From Shewanella sp. NFH-SH190041 (GTDB lineage: Bacteria > Pseudomonadota > Gammaproteobacteria > Enterobacterales > Shewanellaceae), in NCBI RefSeq assembly GCF_024363255.1, contig NZ_AP026070.1, positions 2,108,001-2,172,000 on the forward strand: DNA of 64,000 bases, given 5' to 3'. Both the position numbers and the translations under genes were made by a program. The notes below the pieces were generated by a model. That model did not search any database. It was not told the DNA's origin and was given only the letters and a program-made list of their open reading frames with translations. Positions 1-9,622 of the stretch are shown piece after piece; position 1 is the first letter of the stretch; every line of letters begins with the position of its first letter.

Positions 1-508
1 AGGACAACAGTGGGAAGCCGTGCAGATAAGGACTTTTTCTGAACATTTTGACCGCTTCACGCCAGCGACCATCCAACATAATAAAAAGTGGACGTTTCCC
101 AGGCGCAAGAGCTTGGGGCGGAACCTGATTGACCACTTGCTGGCCTTCAAAGGCATATTCACCGGGAAAGACCACATACGGTTGATAATCAGGGTGTTGC
201 AGCAAAGCCAATAACGCGGGATCCACACTGGTTCTAGACCAAAGAAACGCATGGGTATCCGGAACCATATCGGCAATCAATCGACCAGAGTTTGTCGGTT
301 TCAATACTTCATCGTCATACATCACTAATGCAAAAGCAGCCTGACTATTGAGAGGACGAACATAGTCACAGGTGCAATAGTTCACCCCCAATAAACAGCG
401 GGGACAACGGCGAAGACTTTTACCTCTGGCAGTAAAAGGTTTAGTAGAAAGCGATTTTCGATATTCATACAGCTTGTGGACTGCATGCTCGGCTGGCTGA
501 GAGGTCAT
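1..508 (-). CDS. tapT: tRNA-uridine aminocarboxypropyltransferase (DTW domain), 3' end outside window
   Basis: Read from the ATG at 508 down to the window edge, the frame stays open for 169 codons; the C-terminus lies outside. The start is followed by a Cys-rich cluster (RRCPRCLLGVNYCTC), then DDEVLKPTNSGRLIAD and LDGRWREAVKMFRKSPYL, which are the hallmark blocks of the DTW/TapT (YfiP) family. Members transfer the 3-amino-3-carboxypropyl group of SAM to a tRNA uridine (acp3U) in the cytoplasm. The family name comes from a DTW-type motif; here the equivalent is DGRW, a mild variant. It is transcribed away from emrD, from the shared 509-838 intergenic region. The family call is firm; the activity is inferred from the family. 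Confidence 0.87.
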   Translation of the reverse strand, partial: MTSQPAEHAVHKLYEYRKSLSTKPFTARGKSLRRCPRCLLGVNYCTCDYVRPLNSQAAFALVMYDDEVLKPTNSGRLIADMVPDTHAFLWSRTSVDPALLALLQHPDYQPYVVFPGEYAFEGQQVVNQVPPQALAPGKRPLFIMLDGRWREAVKMFRKSPYLHGFPLLS

Positions 509-838
509 ATTAAAGCTTCACACATAAATCAAGTAGCGCACCGCGGGCGCAAAGATCACCCGAGGGTACTGAAAACCCGCAAGTGTACTGCTTGAACAGA
601 CAAAGGACAATTAAAGGGATAAATGTTGCTTAAAACCGCCAATACCCCTCATAGCACGCAACAGTTAAATCACAAGTCGTAAGTAGGGCTTTACAGTGAT
701 TTTGACTTAAATTTTCTTATGAAAACAATTATAAAAAATGCTGTTCCAGATGGCCTCAGACCCATTGAAATATCATTTATACCCTCTACAATCCGCATCC
801 GTTATCAACCACTGTTTTTTTGCATTTTTGGAGTTATC

Positions 839-2080
839 ATGCCCGCTCATATCCAGGGGCCAGCACCTTCCCATCGCGCCGAATCTTCCGCGCCGCTGGC
901 CACTACACTTCTCCATCTGGTTTTTATGGTTGCCTGCGGCCAAATGGCCCAAACCATTTTTGTACCAGCACTGCCGCTGATCGCCAGTGGCTTGCATGCT
1001 GATGCCGGGCAACTGCAGGGTATTATGGCCGCCTACCTGCTGGCATACGGTTTATTGCAATTTGTTTATGGCCCTATCTCAGACAAAATAGGCCGGCGCA
1101 AACCACTACTGTTTGGTATTGGCTTATCTGTGGTAGGCGCGCTATTTGCGGCCAATGCCAGCAGCGTCAATATGCTTATTCTTGCCAGCTGTCTGCAAGG
1201 GTGTGGTACTGCTGCGGCTGGGGCTTTGAGTCGCTCCATTCCACGGGATCACTATTTTGGTGACCGGTTAATGAAGTTCAACAGTTATGTCTCTATGGCC
1301 GTGGTGTTCCTGCCTCTGGTGGCGCCTTTTATCGGGTCATTTACCTCCGGGCATTTTGGTTGGCAATCGGTTTACTACACCCTGGCCGTATTCAGCGCCG
1401 GCGTGTTTGTGATGTTGCTATTGGGCTTTAAAGAATCATTGCCCGTTGAAAAGCGTGAACCAACCTCCTTTATTCAGGCATATCGTAAGGTAATGCGACA
1501 TAAGGCATTTCGCGGTTATATGCTGGGGCTGGTGGCCACCTTTGCCGGTATTGCTGCATTTGAAGCCATCGGCGGGGTGCTGTACGGCCAATCACTCAAA
1601 ATGTCACCCATGATGGTCAGTATCTGGTTTGTCGCCCCTATCCCGGGCTATTTACTGGGCGCCATGATGGCATCTCGCAGTGACAATATGCGTAAACTGA
1701 TGAACCGGGGTATCGCCTTGCTGGGCTCAGGTGCATTAGTGATGTTGATCCCTGGGCTGTTTGGGCTGGTGGTCGGCTGGACCCTATTGTTAGGCTCCAT
1801 CCTGTTCTTTTGTGGCGCAGGCGTGATGTTCCCGGCGCTCACTTCTGCGGCGCTGGAACCCTTCCCACGTCAGGCGGGGATTGCTGGCGCCCTGCTAGGC
1901 GGCCTGCAAAACTTTGGCGCAGGTTTGGCCGCGACCGTCATGGCACTGCTGCCGATGCATGGTCAACTGTCTATAGGTGCGATTTGCGCCGTGATGGTTA
2001 TGGTTGTGGTGTTTGCGCTCAATTATGCCAAAACCCATGCCGGCCATGCTGGTAGCCATGATATGCAGGCGCAGATATAA
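839..2080 (+). CDS. emrD: multidrug efflux MFS transporter EmrD-like
   Basis: A 413-residue major facilitator protein with about twelve hydrophobic segments. I chose the ATG at 839 because GGAG (830-833) sits 5 nt upstream; a longer frame begins at 719 but adds a non-hydrophobic leader with no ribosome site. The sequence follows E. coli EmrD closely in order: VACGQMAQTIFVPA in TM1, YGPISDKIGRR in the TM2-TM3 loop (the MFS signature), GCGTAAAGALSRSIPRD in TM4, GIAAFEA in the middle, and LEPFPRQAGIAGALLGGLQN in TM10-11. Expected role: proton-driven export of hydrophobic drugs across the inner membrane. It is a single gene ending in a strong terminator shared with pssA. Confidence 0.88.
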   Translation: MPAHIQGPAPSHRAESSAPLATTLLHLVFMVACGQMAQTIFVPALPLIASGLHADAGQLQGIMAAYLLAYGLLQFVYGPISDKIGRRKPLLFGIGLSVVGALFAANASSVNMLILASCLQGCGTAAAGALSRSIPRDHYFGDRLMKFNSYVSMAVVFLPLVAPFIGSFTSGHFGWQSVYYTLAVFSAGVFVMLLLGFKESLPVEKREPTSFIQAYRKVMRHKAFRGYMLGLVATFAGIAAFEAIGGVLYGQSLKMSPMMVSIWFVAPIPGYLLGAMMASRSDNMRKLMNRGIALLGSGALVMLIPGLFGLVVGWTLLLGSILFFCGAGVMFPALTSAALEPFPRQAGIAGALLGGLQNFGAGLAATVMALLPMHGQLSIGAICAVMVMVVVFALNYAKTHAGHAGSHDMQAQI

Positions 2081-2107
2081 CCGGTATTGGCACGTTTTAC
2101 TGAGACA

Positions 2108-2140
2108 AAAAAGCCGCCCCTGATGGGCGGCTTTTTTTAT
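2108..2140. terminator. bidirectional intrinsic terminator between emrD and pssA
   Basis: A GC-rich stem AAGCCGCCC / GGGCGGCTT with a five-base loop is flanked by an A-run on the left and a T-run on the right. It can therefore end transcripts of the convergent emrD and pssA genes. Confidence 0.9.
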
Positions 2141-2161
2141 GCGGTGATCCTGCAAACAGTA

Positions 2162-3475
2162 TTAGAGGATCCGACGTAACAGAATATCGGCTTTAATACG
2201 GTTAATGCGGGACATCAACTTTTTCACTGGCGCGGGATAACTCTGCAGCGTTTCAACCTGACTGAAATGGAATAGTCGATTGGTATGAGTCAGAATAAAT
2301 GCCTGCTCTTCGGCAAACTGCTCAGCGTAAACACCCTCTTCATCAGTGATCAACAGACCATTTTCCAAATCCAGTGCCCAAGCGCGAGGATTAAGGTTAG
2401 AGCCGGTAATCAAATGACGCTTACCATCGGCACTGATGCCCTTCAGGTGGTAACTGTTATCTTCGTGCTTCCAAATATGGATATTCAGTAAGCCTTTATC
2501 AATTGCCCACTGCTGCCGTTTTGCAAACTTACGTAAAGATTGCTCATACAGATAAGGCACCGCACCAATCGGGGAGAAATCTTTTTCCTCTGGAATAAAG
2601 AAATCATTAGCCGTTTTATCCCCCACCACAATATCAATACGCTTACCTTGGCGCAGATGACGGGTTAATGCCCGGATCAGTGCCAAAGGTGGATTGAAAT
2701 ACGGCGTGCAGATAAACAGAGATTCTTGAGACTGCTCCACCAAGGCTAAAATTGCGCGGTTTAGTTGGTTACGTTTGCGACCCAGCCCCATAAATGGGGT
2801 GATACGCAGGCCAGTTTTAACCCGGTCAAACTCATACTTGGCACTGGCCAGACGTTTTTTAAAGCTGCGTATATCAGCTTTATCCGGCAACACTTCTGTC
2901 TCAGCAGGCTGGCACAATGATGAAACTGCGGGATCGTCAACCAACACCTGACTGATCATATTACGCATTGTTTGCGCCAATTCAGCAGATTCAATCACAT
3001 GGTAACGATCAAACCGATATCGACCCTGTTGTTGCAGATAGATATTGTTCAGACTTGCACCGCTATAAAGTACGGTGTCATCGATGATAAAGCCTTTAAG
3101 ATGTAATACACCCATCAGCTCACGGGATTTAACCGGTACACCAAGAATGGCAAAAGGATGCTCAGCATTGAGCATGACATCCCGGTACATCAGATAATTA
3201 CCACTATCACCTTTATGGCCAATCAATCCACGGCGGGCACGATGGAAATCAACCAACACCGTGATATCCAGTTGAGGATTCTTCGCTTTCGCCGCCAATA
3301 ATGCAGACATGATTTCCCGTCCGGCATCATCATCTTCCAGGTAAAGTGCGGTCAGGGTTATGCTCCGCTGAGCGTGTTCAATTCTGGAAAGTAGTTCAGC
3401 CTTAAAGCGGCTCGGGGTCAGCAGCCAAGAAATGGCCTCTGGCTGCAATGAAATTCCACCTAGCTTGTTCAGCAA
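2162..3475 (-). CDS. pssA: CDP-diacylglycerol--serine O-phosphatidyltransferase
   Basis: A 437-residue protein of the phospholipase D superfamily, close to the length of E. coli PssA (451). Two HKD blocks are visible: HLKGFIIDDTVLYSGASLNN in the N-terminal half, and HLKGISADGKRHLITGSNLN, followed by PRAWALDLENGL, near the C-terminus. Together they form the single active site of this family. It makes phosphatidylserine from CDP-diacylglycerol and serine, the committed step to phosphatidylethanolamine, as a peripheral protein on the inner membrane face. Start at 3475. It is a single gene, convergent with emrD. Confidence 0.93.
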   Translation of the reverse strand: MLNKLGGISLQPEAISWLLTPSRFKAELLSRIEHAQRSITLTALYLEDDDAGREIMSALLAAKAKNPQLDITVLVDFHRARRGLIGHKGDSGNYLMYRDVMLNAEHPFAILGVPVKSRELMGVLHLKGFIIDDTVLYSGASLNNIYLQQQGRYRFDRYHVIESAELAQTMRNMISQVLVDDPAVSSLCQPAETEVLPDKADIRSFKKRLASAKYEFDRVKTGLRITPFMGLGRKRNQLNRAILALVEQSQESLFICTPYFNPPLALIRALTRHLRQGKRIDIVVGDKTANDFFIPEEKDFSPIGAVPYLYEQSLRKFAKRQQWAIDKGLLNIHIWKHEDNSYHLKGISADGKRHLITGSNLNPRAWALDLENGLLITDEEGVYAEQFAEEQAFILTHTNRLFHFSQVETLQSYPAPVKKLMSRINRIKADILLRRIL

Positions 3476-3793
3476 GGCATCCTCCTTAGACAGGCTCCGT
3501 CAAACTTATACCTGTTCAGAGCCAGTTAATCACTATTCAACAGTGTGGCACACCCAAGGGGCCAAAACTGCTGCCCCATAATGCAAACAGCAATCAATAT
3601 CAGCCATTTGTCACAGGGGTAATGCATTTAAGAGGGTAGAAATTACCGGCTAACGCGGTCTTGGGCAAGATTTTTCTGCCGCGCGGGGCTTTTTCTCACT
3701 CCATACTGATTAAATATTCTCCCATCAGCACTAAAACCGGCTATCGCCATATTGAATTCAGCTATACTGGCCGCTTAAATAGCCGGAGGAATC
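3476..3793. other. divergent intergenic region pssA / small membrane gene
   Basis: This 318-bp stretch carries the outward promoters of pssA (minus) and of the small gene at 3794 (plus). I see no coding frame with a ribosome site, no clear hairpin and no recognisable operator in it. Confidence 0.5.
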
Positions 3794-3967
3794 ATGAAGT
3801 TTAAAGCGCTCCTGACCATAGTTGCAGCATTACTGGCATCAGCCTGTTTGTTTCATTTTAAAGCAAGTCTCGGCTTGCTGGTGCTACCCCTGTTTATGTT
3901 GCTGGTGGTGTTTGTCACTCTGCGGCTTTACATGTTGATGGCTCAGGATGATATATCTGGCAACTAG
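3794..3967 (+). CDS. small inner-membrane protein, 57 aa, unknown
   Basis: A short frame starting MKFKALLTIVAALLASACLF and ending QDDISGN. The ATG at 3794 is preceded by GGAGGA (3785-3790) at good spacing. Two hydrophobic segments (about residues 6-20 and 28-48) separated by a short loop indicate an inner-membrane protein with two spans. The N-terminus ends in ASAC, so a lipoprotein signal is conceivable, but the second span makes a plain membrane protein more likely. It lies just upstream of dacB on the same strand (33 bp gap) and could be co-transcribed. Function not recognised. Confidence 0.6.
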   Translation: MKFKALLTIVAALLASACLFHFKASLGLLVLPLFMLLVVFVTLRLYMLMAQDDISGN

Positions 3968-4000
3968 CTAATACAAAGACATGCTTAACAGGCGCAGGAT

Positions 4001-5680
4001 ATGGACCCACGGATGAGTAGTAAAGTTACCCCCTCAGCCACAGTATTAGTCACAGCATTTACTCTGCTGAGCATCACTCCCCTCGCCCAAGCTTTTACTC
4101 CCGCGCCTGTTACGTTACCGCCATCCCCCACGGCGACGATTGAATCACAAATCCATCAACTGACCCCACCAACATCATCATTAGCGCTAGTACTACAGCG
4201 AATAGAACCCGCTAACATTGTTGGGGATACGCACACTGACATCCCACAACTCAGTATCAATGCCGATACTTTAATGCTGCCGGCCAGCACCCAAAAATTA
4301 TTGGTTGCAGCAGCGGCCCTCAAAGGATTGGGCAGTGATTATCGTTTTACGACTAGCCTGTATCGCAGGGGCAAGGTTACACAAGGGGTATTGCATGGCG
4401 ATCTATTATTCGCTTTCGATGGTGATCCGACGCTAAGTCGGACACAACTGGCGAGTCTGCTTGAGCAGGCTAAACAGAGCGGCATAAATAAGGTACAGGG
4501 AGATGTGTTGCTACTCGGTCAACCTCAGCGTCTGAGCAGAGCCTCAGGCTGGGCTTGGGATGATTTAGGGATCTGCTACTCTGCACCAGTTTCCAGTTAT
4601 ATAATTGATGGCAACTGTGTCAGGGGAAAACTGTTACCAGCAAAACAAATGCCTTCTACGCTGCTTTCCCCAAAAACACCTGCAAACATACCTGCAATAG
4701 TTGACCTACCCGCTAATGCCCACTTAACGGTAAATAGCTCAGCCTATTTTGTGCCTAATGTTGCCGAGAATACGGCTAAAGCAGCCCAGACGGCAAAGGC
4801 GAATGAAGCGGATGGACGTCATCACTCAGTAGCTAAGTCCAGACTGGCGCCTTGGTCGTCATTTTGCCAACTGTCATTACAATCTAGCGGTAGCAACCAA
4901 TATCAGCTTAGTGGTTGTTTCTCCCCAGTCAGGCCTTTGCCGTTAGCGATTGCGGTTAATGACGCAAATGCTTATGCACAATCTGTTGTCTCACAACTAC
5001 TCTCTGACACCGGCATCACGCTGCGTGGTAAAATCAAACTGCAGCCATTATCAAACAACCCACCCAATAAGTTAATCCCCATGAGTACTGTGACTTCATT
5101 GCCGACTGTTGATTTAGTGCATACTATGCTGCTGCGCTCAGATAATCTCATCGCCGATGCCTTGCTGTTTAAATTGGCAGAGCAATATTACGGACCACAA
5201 GCAGGATTTCCCCAAGGCGTTGCTGCTATGACAGCCGTATTAACTGAGCTTGGCGTTAATTTATCCGCCGCCAAGTTATTTGATGGCTCAGGGCTGTCGC
5301 GCTATAACCTGCTTAATGCCAGACAGTTGATGGACCTCCTATCACATATTCAAGCCGATCCCGAGTTGCGCCCATTGTTATCCATGCTGCCGTTAGCCGG
5401 TAAGTCGGGCACATTAAAATATGCTCAAGGTTTTACCCATGCGCCGCTCGCCGGGTTGGTTTATGCCAAAACCGGCACCCTTAATGGTGTCAGTAATCTG
5501 GCTGGCACTGTCATATTGCAAGGCACGCCTTATCTGTTTGTGATGATGGAAAACGGTATTGCACCAGCTCCTAATAGTACAGAGATGGATGATAAGAGTA
5601 AGGCCCCACAGCAGTCACTCAGTGCAAGGGTATTGCAATATTTGATGCAACAGGCAAAGGCAATAAATCAACTGCCTTAA
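4001..5680 (+). CDS. dacB: D-alanyl-D-alanine carboxypeptidase/endopeptidase (PBP4)
   Basis: A 559-residue class C penicillin-binding protein, longer than E. coli DacB (477). An N-terminal signal peptide (about residues 9-31, ending AQA) exports it to the periplasm. The three active-site motifs are present: STQK (catalytic serine and lysine) near residue 97, SDN near residue 379, and KTGTL near residue 492. It trims cross-links and terminal D-Ala in peptidoglycan. Extra length lies between the first two motifs, as in PBP4 with its inserted domains, including a low-complexity Ala/Lys stretch (TAKAAQTAKANEAD). The start at 4001 is the first ATG; a second ATG four codons later is also possible. 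Confidence 0.9.
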   Translation: MDPRMSSKVTPSATVLVTAFTLLSITPLAQAFTPAPVTLPPSPTATIESQIHQLTPPTSSLALVLQRIEPANIVGDTHTDIPQLSINADTLMLPASTQKLLVAAAALKGLGSDYRFTTSLYRRGKVTQGVLHGDLLFAFDGDPTLSRTQLASLLEQAKQSGINKVQGDVLLLGQPQRLSRASGWAWDDLGICYSAPVSSYIIDGNCVRGKLLPAKQMPSTLLSPKTPANIPAIVDLPANAHLTVNSSAYFVPNVAENTAKAAQTAKANEADGRHHSVAKSRLAPWSSFCQLSLQSSGSNQYQLSGCFSPVRPLPLAIAVNDANAYAQSVVSQLLSDTGITLRGKIKLQPLSNNPPNKLIPMSTVTSLPTVDLVHTMLLRSDNLIADALLFKLAEQYYGPQAGFPQGVAAMTAVLTELGVNLSAAKLFDGSGLSRYNLLNARQLMDLLSHIQADPELRPLLSMLPLAGKSGTLKYAQGFTHAPLAGLVYAKTGTLNGVSNLAGTVILQGTPYLFVMMENGIAPAPNSTEMDDKSKAPQQSLSARVLQYLMQQAKAINQLP

Positions 5681-5704
5681 CACCACAACATTTCCAGAGC
5701 TAAT

Positions 5705-5744
5705 AAAATAGCCCTGTCGTTGCATACGGCAGGGCTATTTTTCG
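5705..5744. terminator. bidirectional terminator dacB / acyl-CoA dehydrogenase
   Basis: A perfect 12-bp stem AAAATAGCCCTG / CAGGGCTATTTT around a 13-base loop, with a T-run on the right and A-rich sequence on the left. It lies between the convergent genes dacB and the acyl-CoA dehydrogenase. Confidence 0.9.
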
Positions 5745-5770
5745 CGTGTATTTGTTATTTTGAATAATGC

Positions 5771-7525
5771 CTAAAACAATGCCTCGGGCATGGCCATAAT
5801 GCTGCGTTCACCGGCTTTTACTTGAGCTAATAAACTATCCACTCGGGGGAGCAGCTTATCCAAATAGAACTGGCATAAATGGGTTTTGCGTTGGCGCAAT
5901 TCAGTAGATATCTGACTATCACCCTTGGCAATATCAGCCATAACCACACTGTAATAGCCACATAATGCATAACCAAAGGCATCGAGGAAATCTACCGCAC
6001 AGGCGTTAATCAATGCGGGTGACGTTAATTTTTCTCGATTGAGATCATGGGCCACGGCGAGAATATCACTAAAGCAATGGTGTACTAATTCAGCCTGCTC
6101 TTGATCCGCACAAGCGGCTAAGCGGTTATTCAGCTCAGTGATAAATGCCCCTAGGGTTTCAACATTATCACCAACCACTTTACGGCCTAGAAAATCAATC
6201 GCCTGAATGCCATTAGTACCTTCATAAATTTGTGCAATTCGCGTATCCCGCACTAATTGCTCTATCCCGGTTTCACGGATATAGCCATGCCCGCCAAATA
6301 CCTGTTGGGCCATTACCGTCATATCCAGCCCGCGGTCAGATAAAAATGCTTTGGCGACCGGGGTCAGTAATCCGGCAAAGTTTGCCGCCATGGCTTGTTG
6401 TTCACTGTCTTGGCTGTATTTCGCCACATCCAGTTGCAACGCAGTGTGAACTGCTAATGCCCGGCCACTATCAGTTAAGGCATTAATGGTAAGCAACATT
6501 CGCCGCACATCGCCATGTACCACAATGGCATCTGCACCCGACGACTTGTGTCCAGCCGCCTGCCCTTGTTGACGCTCTTTAGCGTAACTGCCAGCCATCT
6601 GCCTTGCAGCTTCTGCACTGCCAAGTCCCTGTAGCCCAATCGCTAAGCGCTCGTAATTCATCATGGTGAACATACAGACTAAGCCACGATTAGGTTTGCC
6701 CAGCAAATAACCTGTCGCCCCATCAAAATTCATCACACAGGTGGCTGACCCTTTCAGCCCCATCTTATGTTCAACTGCCCCTGGGGTGACACCATTGGCT
6801 TGTGTTGGCATACCCGTATCATCCAGGGTCAATTTCGGCACCACAAACAAAGACAAGCCACTTGCCTGTGGCAACTTTGCCAATACCAGATGGATAATAT
6901 TTTCTGCCAGATCGTGATCGCCACCCGTAATGAAAATTTTCGTGCCGGTAATGCGATAGCTACCATCAGCTTGAGGTTCTGCGCGAGTGCGGATATGGCG
7001 TAGATCAGAGCCAGCCTGAGCTTCGGTCATATCCATCGCCCCTGCCCATTGGCCGGAATACAACATTGGCAGATAACGGGCTTTTAGCTCATCACTGCCG
7101 TGGGCATTGATGCAGAGCGCCGCCCCAGCGGTAAGCGAGTTATACAGGGTAAAAGCATTACAAGCGCCATACCCCATTTCATCCACCAAAACGCCGAGCA
7201 TCTTAGGCATGCCCATGCCCCCAAAATCGGAATCGCCACACAGCCCTACCCAGCCACCATCAACAAATGCTTGATAGGCATCCCGGTAACCATCGGGGGT
7301 GAATACTTTGCCCTGCTCAAACCGTACCCCCTGCTCATCCCCCGGCCTGTTGAGTGGGTAAACCACCTCTTCATTAAGGCGCGCAGCTTCCGCCAAAATG
7401 GCCGCCGCGGTCTCTTCATCAATATTGCCAGCCAGCTCAGGCAATTGTTGCCAAATTGCTGGGGCATCAAACAGACCATTGAGTACAAACTGCATTTCAT
7501 CCAAGGGGGCGCGGTATGGGTACAT
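5771..7525 (-). CDS. acyl-CoA dehydrogenase, long DmdC-like type
   Basis: A 584-residue flavoprotein dehydrogenase from the ATG at 7525 (MYPYRAPLDEMQF, the usual opening of this subfamily); the frame extends to 7657 but the added 44 residues look unrelated. FAD-binding blocks are present: MDMTEAQAGSDL (around residue 165) and TGTKIFITGGDHDL. The C-terminal YEGTNGIQAIDFLGRKV carries the catalytic glutamate, and an extra C-terminal domain of about 120 residues follows. This architecture is that of 3-methylmercaptopropionyl-CoA dehydrogenase (DmdC) and related long acyl-CoA dehydrogenases. Substrate cannot be read from the sequence; a general fatty acyl-CoA role is possible. A probable PsrA operator lies just upstream. 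Confidence 0.82.
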   Translation of the reverse strand: MYPYRAPLDEMQFVLNGLFDAPAIWQQLPELAGNIDEETAAAILAEAARLNEEVVYPLNRPGDEQGVRFEQGKVFTPDGYRDAYQAFVDGGWVGLCGDSDFGGMGMPKMLGVLVDEMGYGACNAFTLYNSLTAGAALCINAHGSDELKARYLPMLYSGQWAGAMDMTEAQAGSDLRHIRTRAEPQADGSYRITGTKIFITGGDHDLAENIIHLVLAKLPQASGLSLFVVPKLTLDDTGMPTQANGVTPGAVEHKMGLKGSATCVMNFDGATGYLLGKPNRGLVCMFTMMNYERLAIGLQGLGSAEAARQMAGSYAKERQQGQAAGHKSSGADAIVVHGDVRRMLLTINALTDSGRALAVHTALQLDVAKYSQDSEQQAMAANFAGLLTPVAKAFLSDRGLDMTVMAQQVFGGHGYIRETGIEQLVRDTRIAQIYEGTNGIQAIDFLGRKVVGDNVETLGAFITELNNRLAACADQEQAELVHHCFSDILAVAHDLNREKLTSPALINACAVDFLDAFGYALCGYYSVVMADIAKGDSQISTELRQRKTHLCQFYLDKLLPRVDSLLAQVKAGERSIMAMPEALF

Positions 7526-7543
7526 AATGACTCTCAAACAAGA

Positions 7544-7562
7544 ATTTAAACATTTGTTTAAT
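7544..7562. promoter_or_regulatory. probable PsrA (fatty-acid regulator) operator
   Basis: The sequence ATTTAAACATTTGTTTAAT is a near-perfect palindrome with the AAAC-N4-GTTT core reported for PsrA, the TetR-family regulator of beta-oxidation genes in gammaproteobacteria. It sits 18 bp before the acyl-CoA dehydrogenase start, where a repressor would block the promoter. The rest of 7526-7848 (323 bp) shows no gene. Confidence 0.5.
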
Positions 7563-7848
7563 TTACCCAGATTTACCAGGTAGGCAAAGCCTTTTATCCC
7601 TTTCATTGATGGGGAAGCTGTAAACTGTGCAGCGAGGCACGCAGCGGGTAAATGCAATTTTGCCTTAACAGGGAAAGTGCCACTAAAGGACTTAGCACGA
7701 AGCGAATTGATTAGATGAAAAGCAGGTTACAGAGTCATTGTGGTATAACGCTGTAACCATTTATGCCACACCGTAAGCAGATTTAGCTTATCGGCTGGTG
7801 GCCATTACCAAAAGAAACTCAGTGCGGCAGTTGTTTAACTTGCTTAAG

Positions 7849-9609
7849 TTATGAGAGCTTCAATGGGATAAAGCGAAATGTATTAACATCCACTAATCCT
7901 TTCGCCGTCAGTTTAAGAGATGGGATCACCGGCAATGCAATAAAGCTCATCTGCACGAACGGCTCGGGCAAGTTTACCCCTAAACCCGCTGCGGCCTGTT
8001 TCAATGCGGCAATGTCCTGACTGATTTGTTCCCCCGTTGCCAGACTCATCAAACCTCCTAACGGTAATTCCAGTTCGGCAGTTACTTTCCCACCTCGCAC
8101 TACGCAGTAGCCCCCGCCTAAGGTAATAATATGGTTTACCGCTATCGCCATGCTGGTGGGGTCTGCACCAATAACGATTAAATTATGGGAATCGTGACCG
8201 ACACTCCCTGCGATAGCGCCCTCACGCACAGAAAAACCCCGAATAAGCCCAAGTGATGCCGGTAATTGATGACCATAACGTTCTAACACGGCCACATGAT
8301 TAATCCCTGCATGGTTGAATGATTGCCCATCATAATCACAGACAAGATCGGCAGTGAGTAACTCATTTTCTATAATATCAATAACATGATATTGCCCGGG
8401 CTGAAGTTCAGGTGTCAGTTCTCTCGCGGTAACTGGATGTCGGATTAACGTCGGTTGTAGCGGCGGCTGAGATGCCGCAAGCTTGTTAGCCAGATTTTGT
8501 CGCAGCGGTAATTCATCAACAAACTGTCCCGCACACACCACCCGCTGAATATTCACCGCATCTAAGTTGCCGACTAAGTTAATATCCGCCCGATAACCGG
8601 GTGCCAGTAACCCCAAACGTTGCAGCCCGAAATGTTTCGCCGCCGACCAAGACGCAGCCCGGTAGGCCAAATAAGGCGCGATACCATGTCGGTTGATCAA
8701 ACGCCGCACCATAAAATCCAGATGACCCTCATGTATGATTTCATGAGGGTTTCTATCATCGGTACACAGCAAACATTGAGAAACTGTCGTTTCACTGATC
8801 AGTGGCGCGAGCGCATCAAGATTTTTCGCGACAGAGCCTTCACGAATAATCACACTCATACCTTTGCGTAGTTTTTCCTGCCCTTCTGTCAGGGTGCTGG
8901 TTTCATGGCAATTACGGATCCCGCTACTGATATAGGCAGATAACGGCAGTCCCGTAAGCAGTGGACAATGACCATCCAGATTCAGGTTGCTGAAAGCTGA
9001 TAACTTATCCAGCATGGCTGGCGCGGCACCAATCACCCCGGGATAATCCATGACTTCAGCTAAGCCCAACACATTAGGGTGTTCCCGATACATCTGCATC
9101 TGTTCCAACGCCAGTGATGCACCATTGATATCCAAGTCAGCGACTGCTGGCACACAAGAACTGACTTGGACAAACATATTCTGGTGTAGTGATTGGCTGC
9201 AGCGTAAAAACCAATCGATGGCTTCAGTACCGATAACGTTTGTTAACTCATGGGGATCGCATACCACAGAAGTGGTTCCCAACGGCAGAGTCGTACACTC
9301 AAATTCAAAGGGAGTCATGGTGCTGCTTTCAATATGCATATGGGCATCAATAAACCCAGGCACGGCAATCGCGCCCTGACAATCCACGGTGCGGTGAGCC
9401 TTGATTGATTCAGCTTCAGCCCCTAACGCTGCAATATGTTGTCCGCAAATCACCACCGGCCCGGGGCAGATGTCACCGAACACTAAATCAAGATAGTGGA
9501 GGTTTTCCAGCCGCAGATCTGCAGCAAGCTCTCCTCGCTGTACCGCCAAGAGCTTCTCCAGCGCTTGACGGCTCAATTGCTGGGTATGTTTGTGCATTAA
9601 GTCAGCCAT
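7849..9609 (-). CDS. ade: adenine deaminase
   Basis: A 586-residue amidohydrolase converting adenine to hypoxanthine and ammonia in purine salvage. The ATG at 9609 is chosen because GGAGG (9614-9618) precedes it by 4 nt; a longer frame to 9639 overlaps the permease. Visible motifs: PGFIDAHMHIESSTM (metal-binding HxH) near residue 85, LDGHCPLL, and CTDDRNPHEIIHEGHLD, the adenine deaminase block with the catalytic acids. Length equals E. coli Ade (588). The gene follows the purine permease with a 13-bp gap, so the two form an uptake-and-deamination operon. Confidence 0.93.
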   Translation of the reverse strand: MADLMHKHTQQLSRQALEKLLAVQRGELAADLRLENLHYLDLVFGDICPGPVVICGQHIAALGAEAESIKAHRTVDCQGAIAVPGFIDAHMHIESSTMTPFEFECTTLPLGTTSVVCDPHELTNVIGTEAIDWFLRCSQSLHQNMFVQVSSCVPAVADLDINGASLALEQMQMYREHPNVLGLAEVMDYPGVIGAAPAMLDKLSAFSNLNLDGHCPLLTGLPLSAYISSGIRNCHETSTLTEGQEKLRKGMSVIIREGSVAKNLDALAPLISETTVSQCLLCTDDRNPHEIIHEGHLDFMVRRLINRHGIAPYLAYRAASWSAAKHFGLQRLGLLAPGYRADINLVGNLDAVNIQRVVCAGQFVDELPLRQNLANKLAASQPPLQPTLIRHPVTARELTPELQPGQYHVIDIIENELLTADLVCDYDGQSFNHAGINHVAVLERYGHQLPASLGLIRGFSVREGAIAGSVGHDSHNLIVIGADPTSMAIAVNHIITLGGGYCVVRGGKVTAELELPLGGLMSLATGEQISQDIAALKQAAAGLGVNLPEPFVQMSFIALPVIPSLKLTAKGLVDVNTFRFIPLKLS

Positions 9610-9622
9610 ACCGCCTCCAAGC

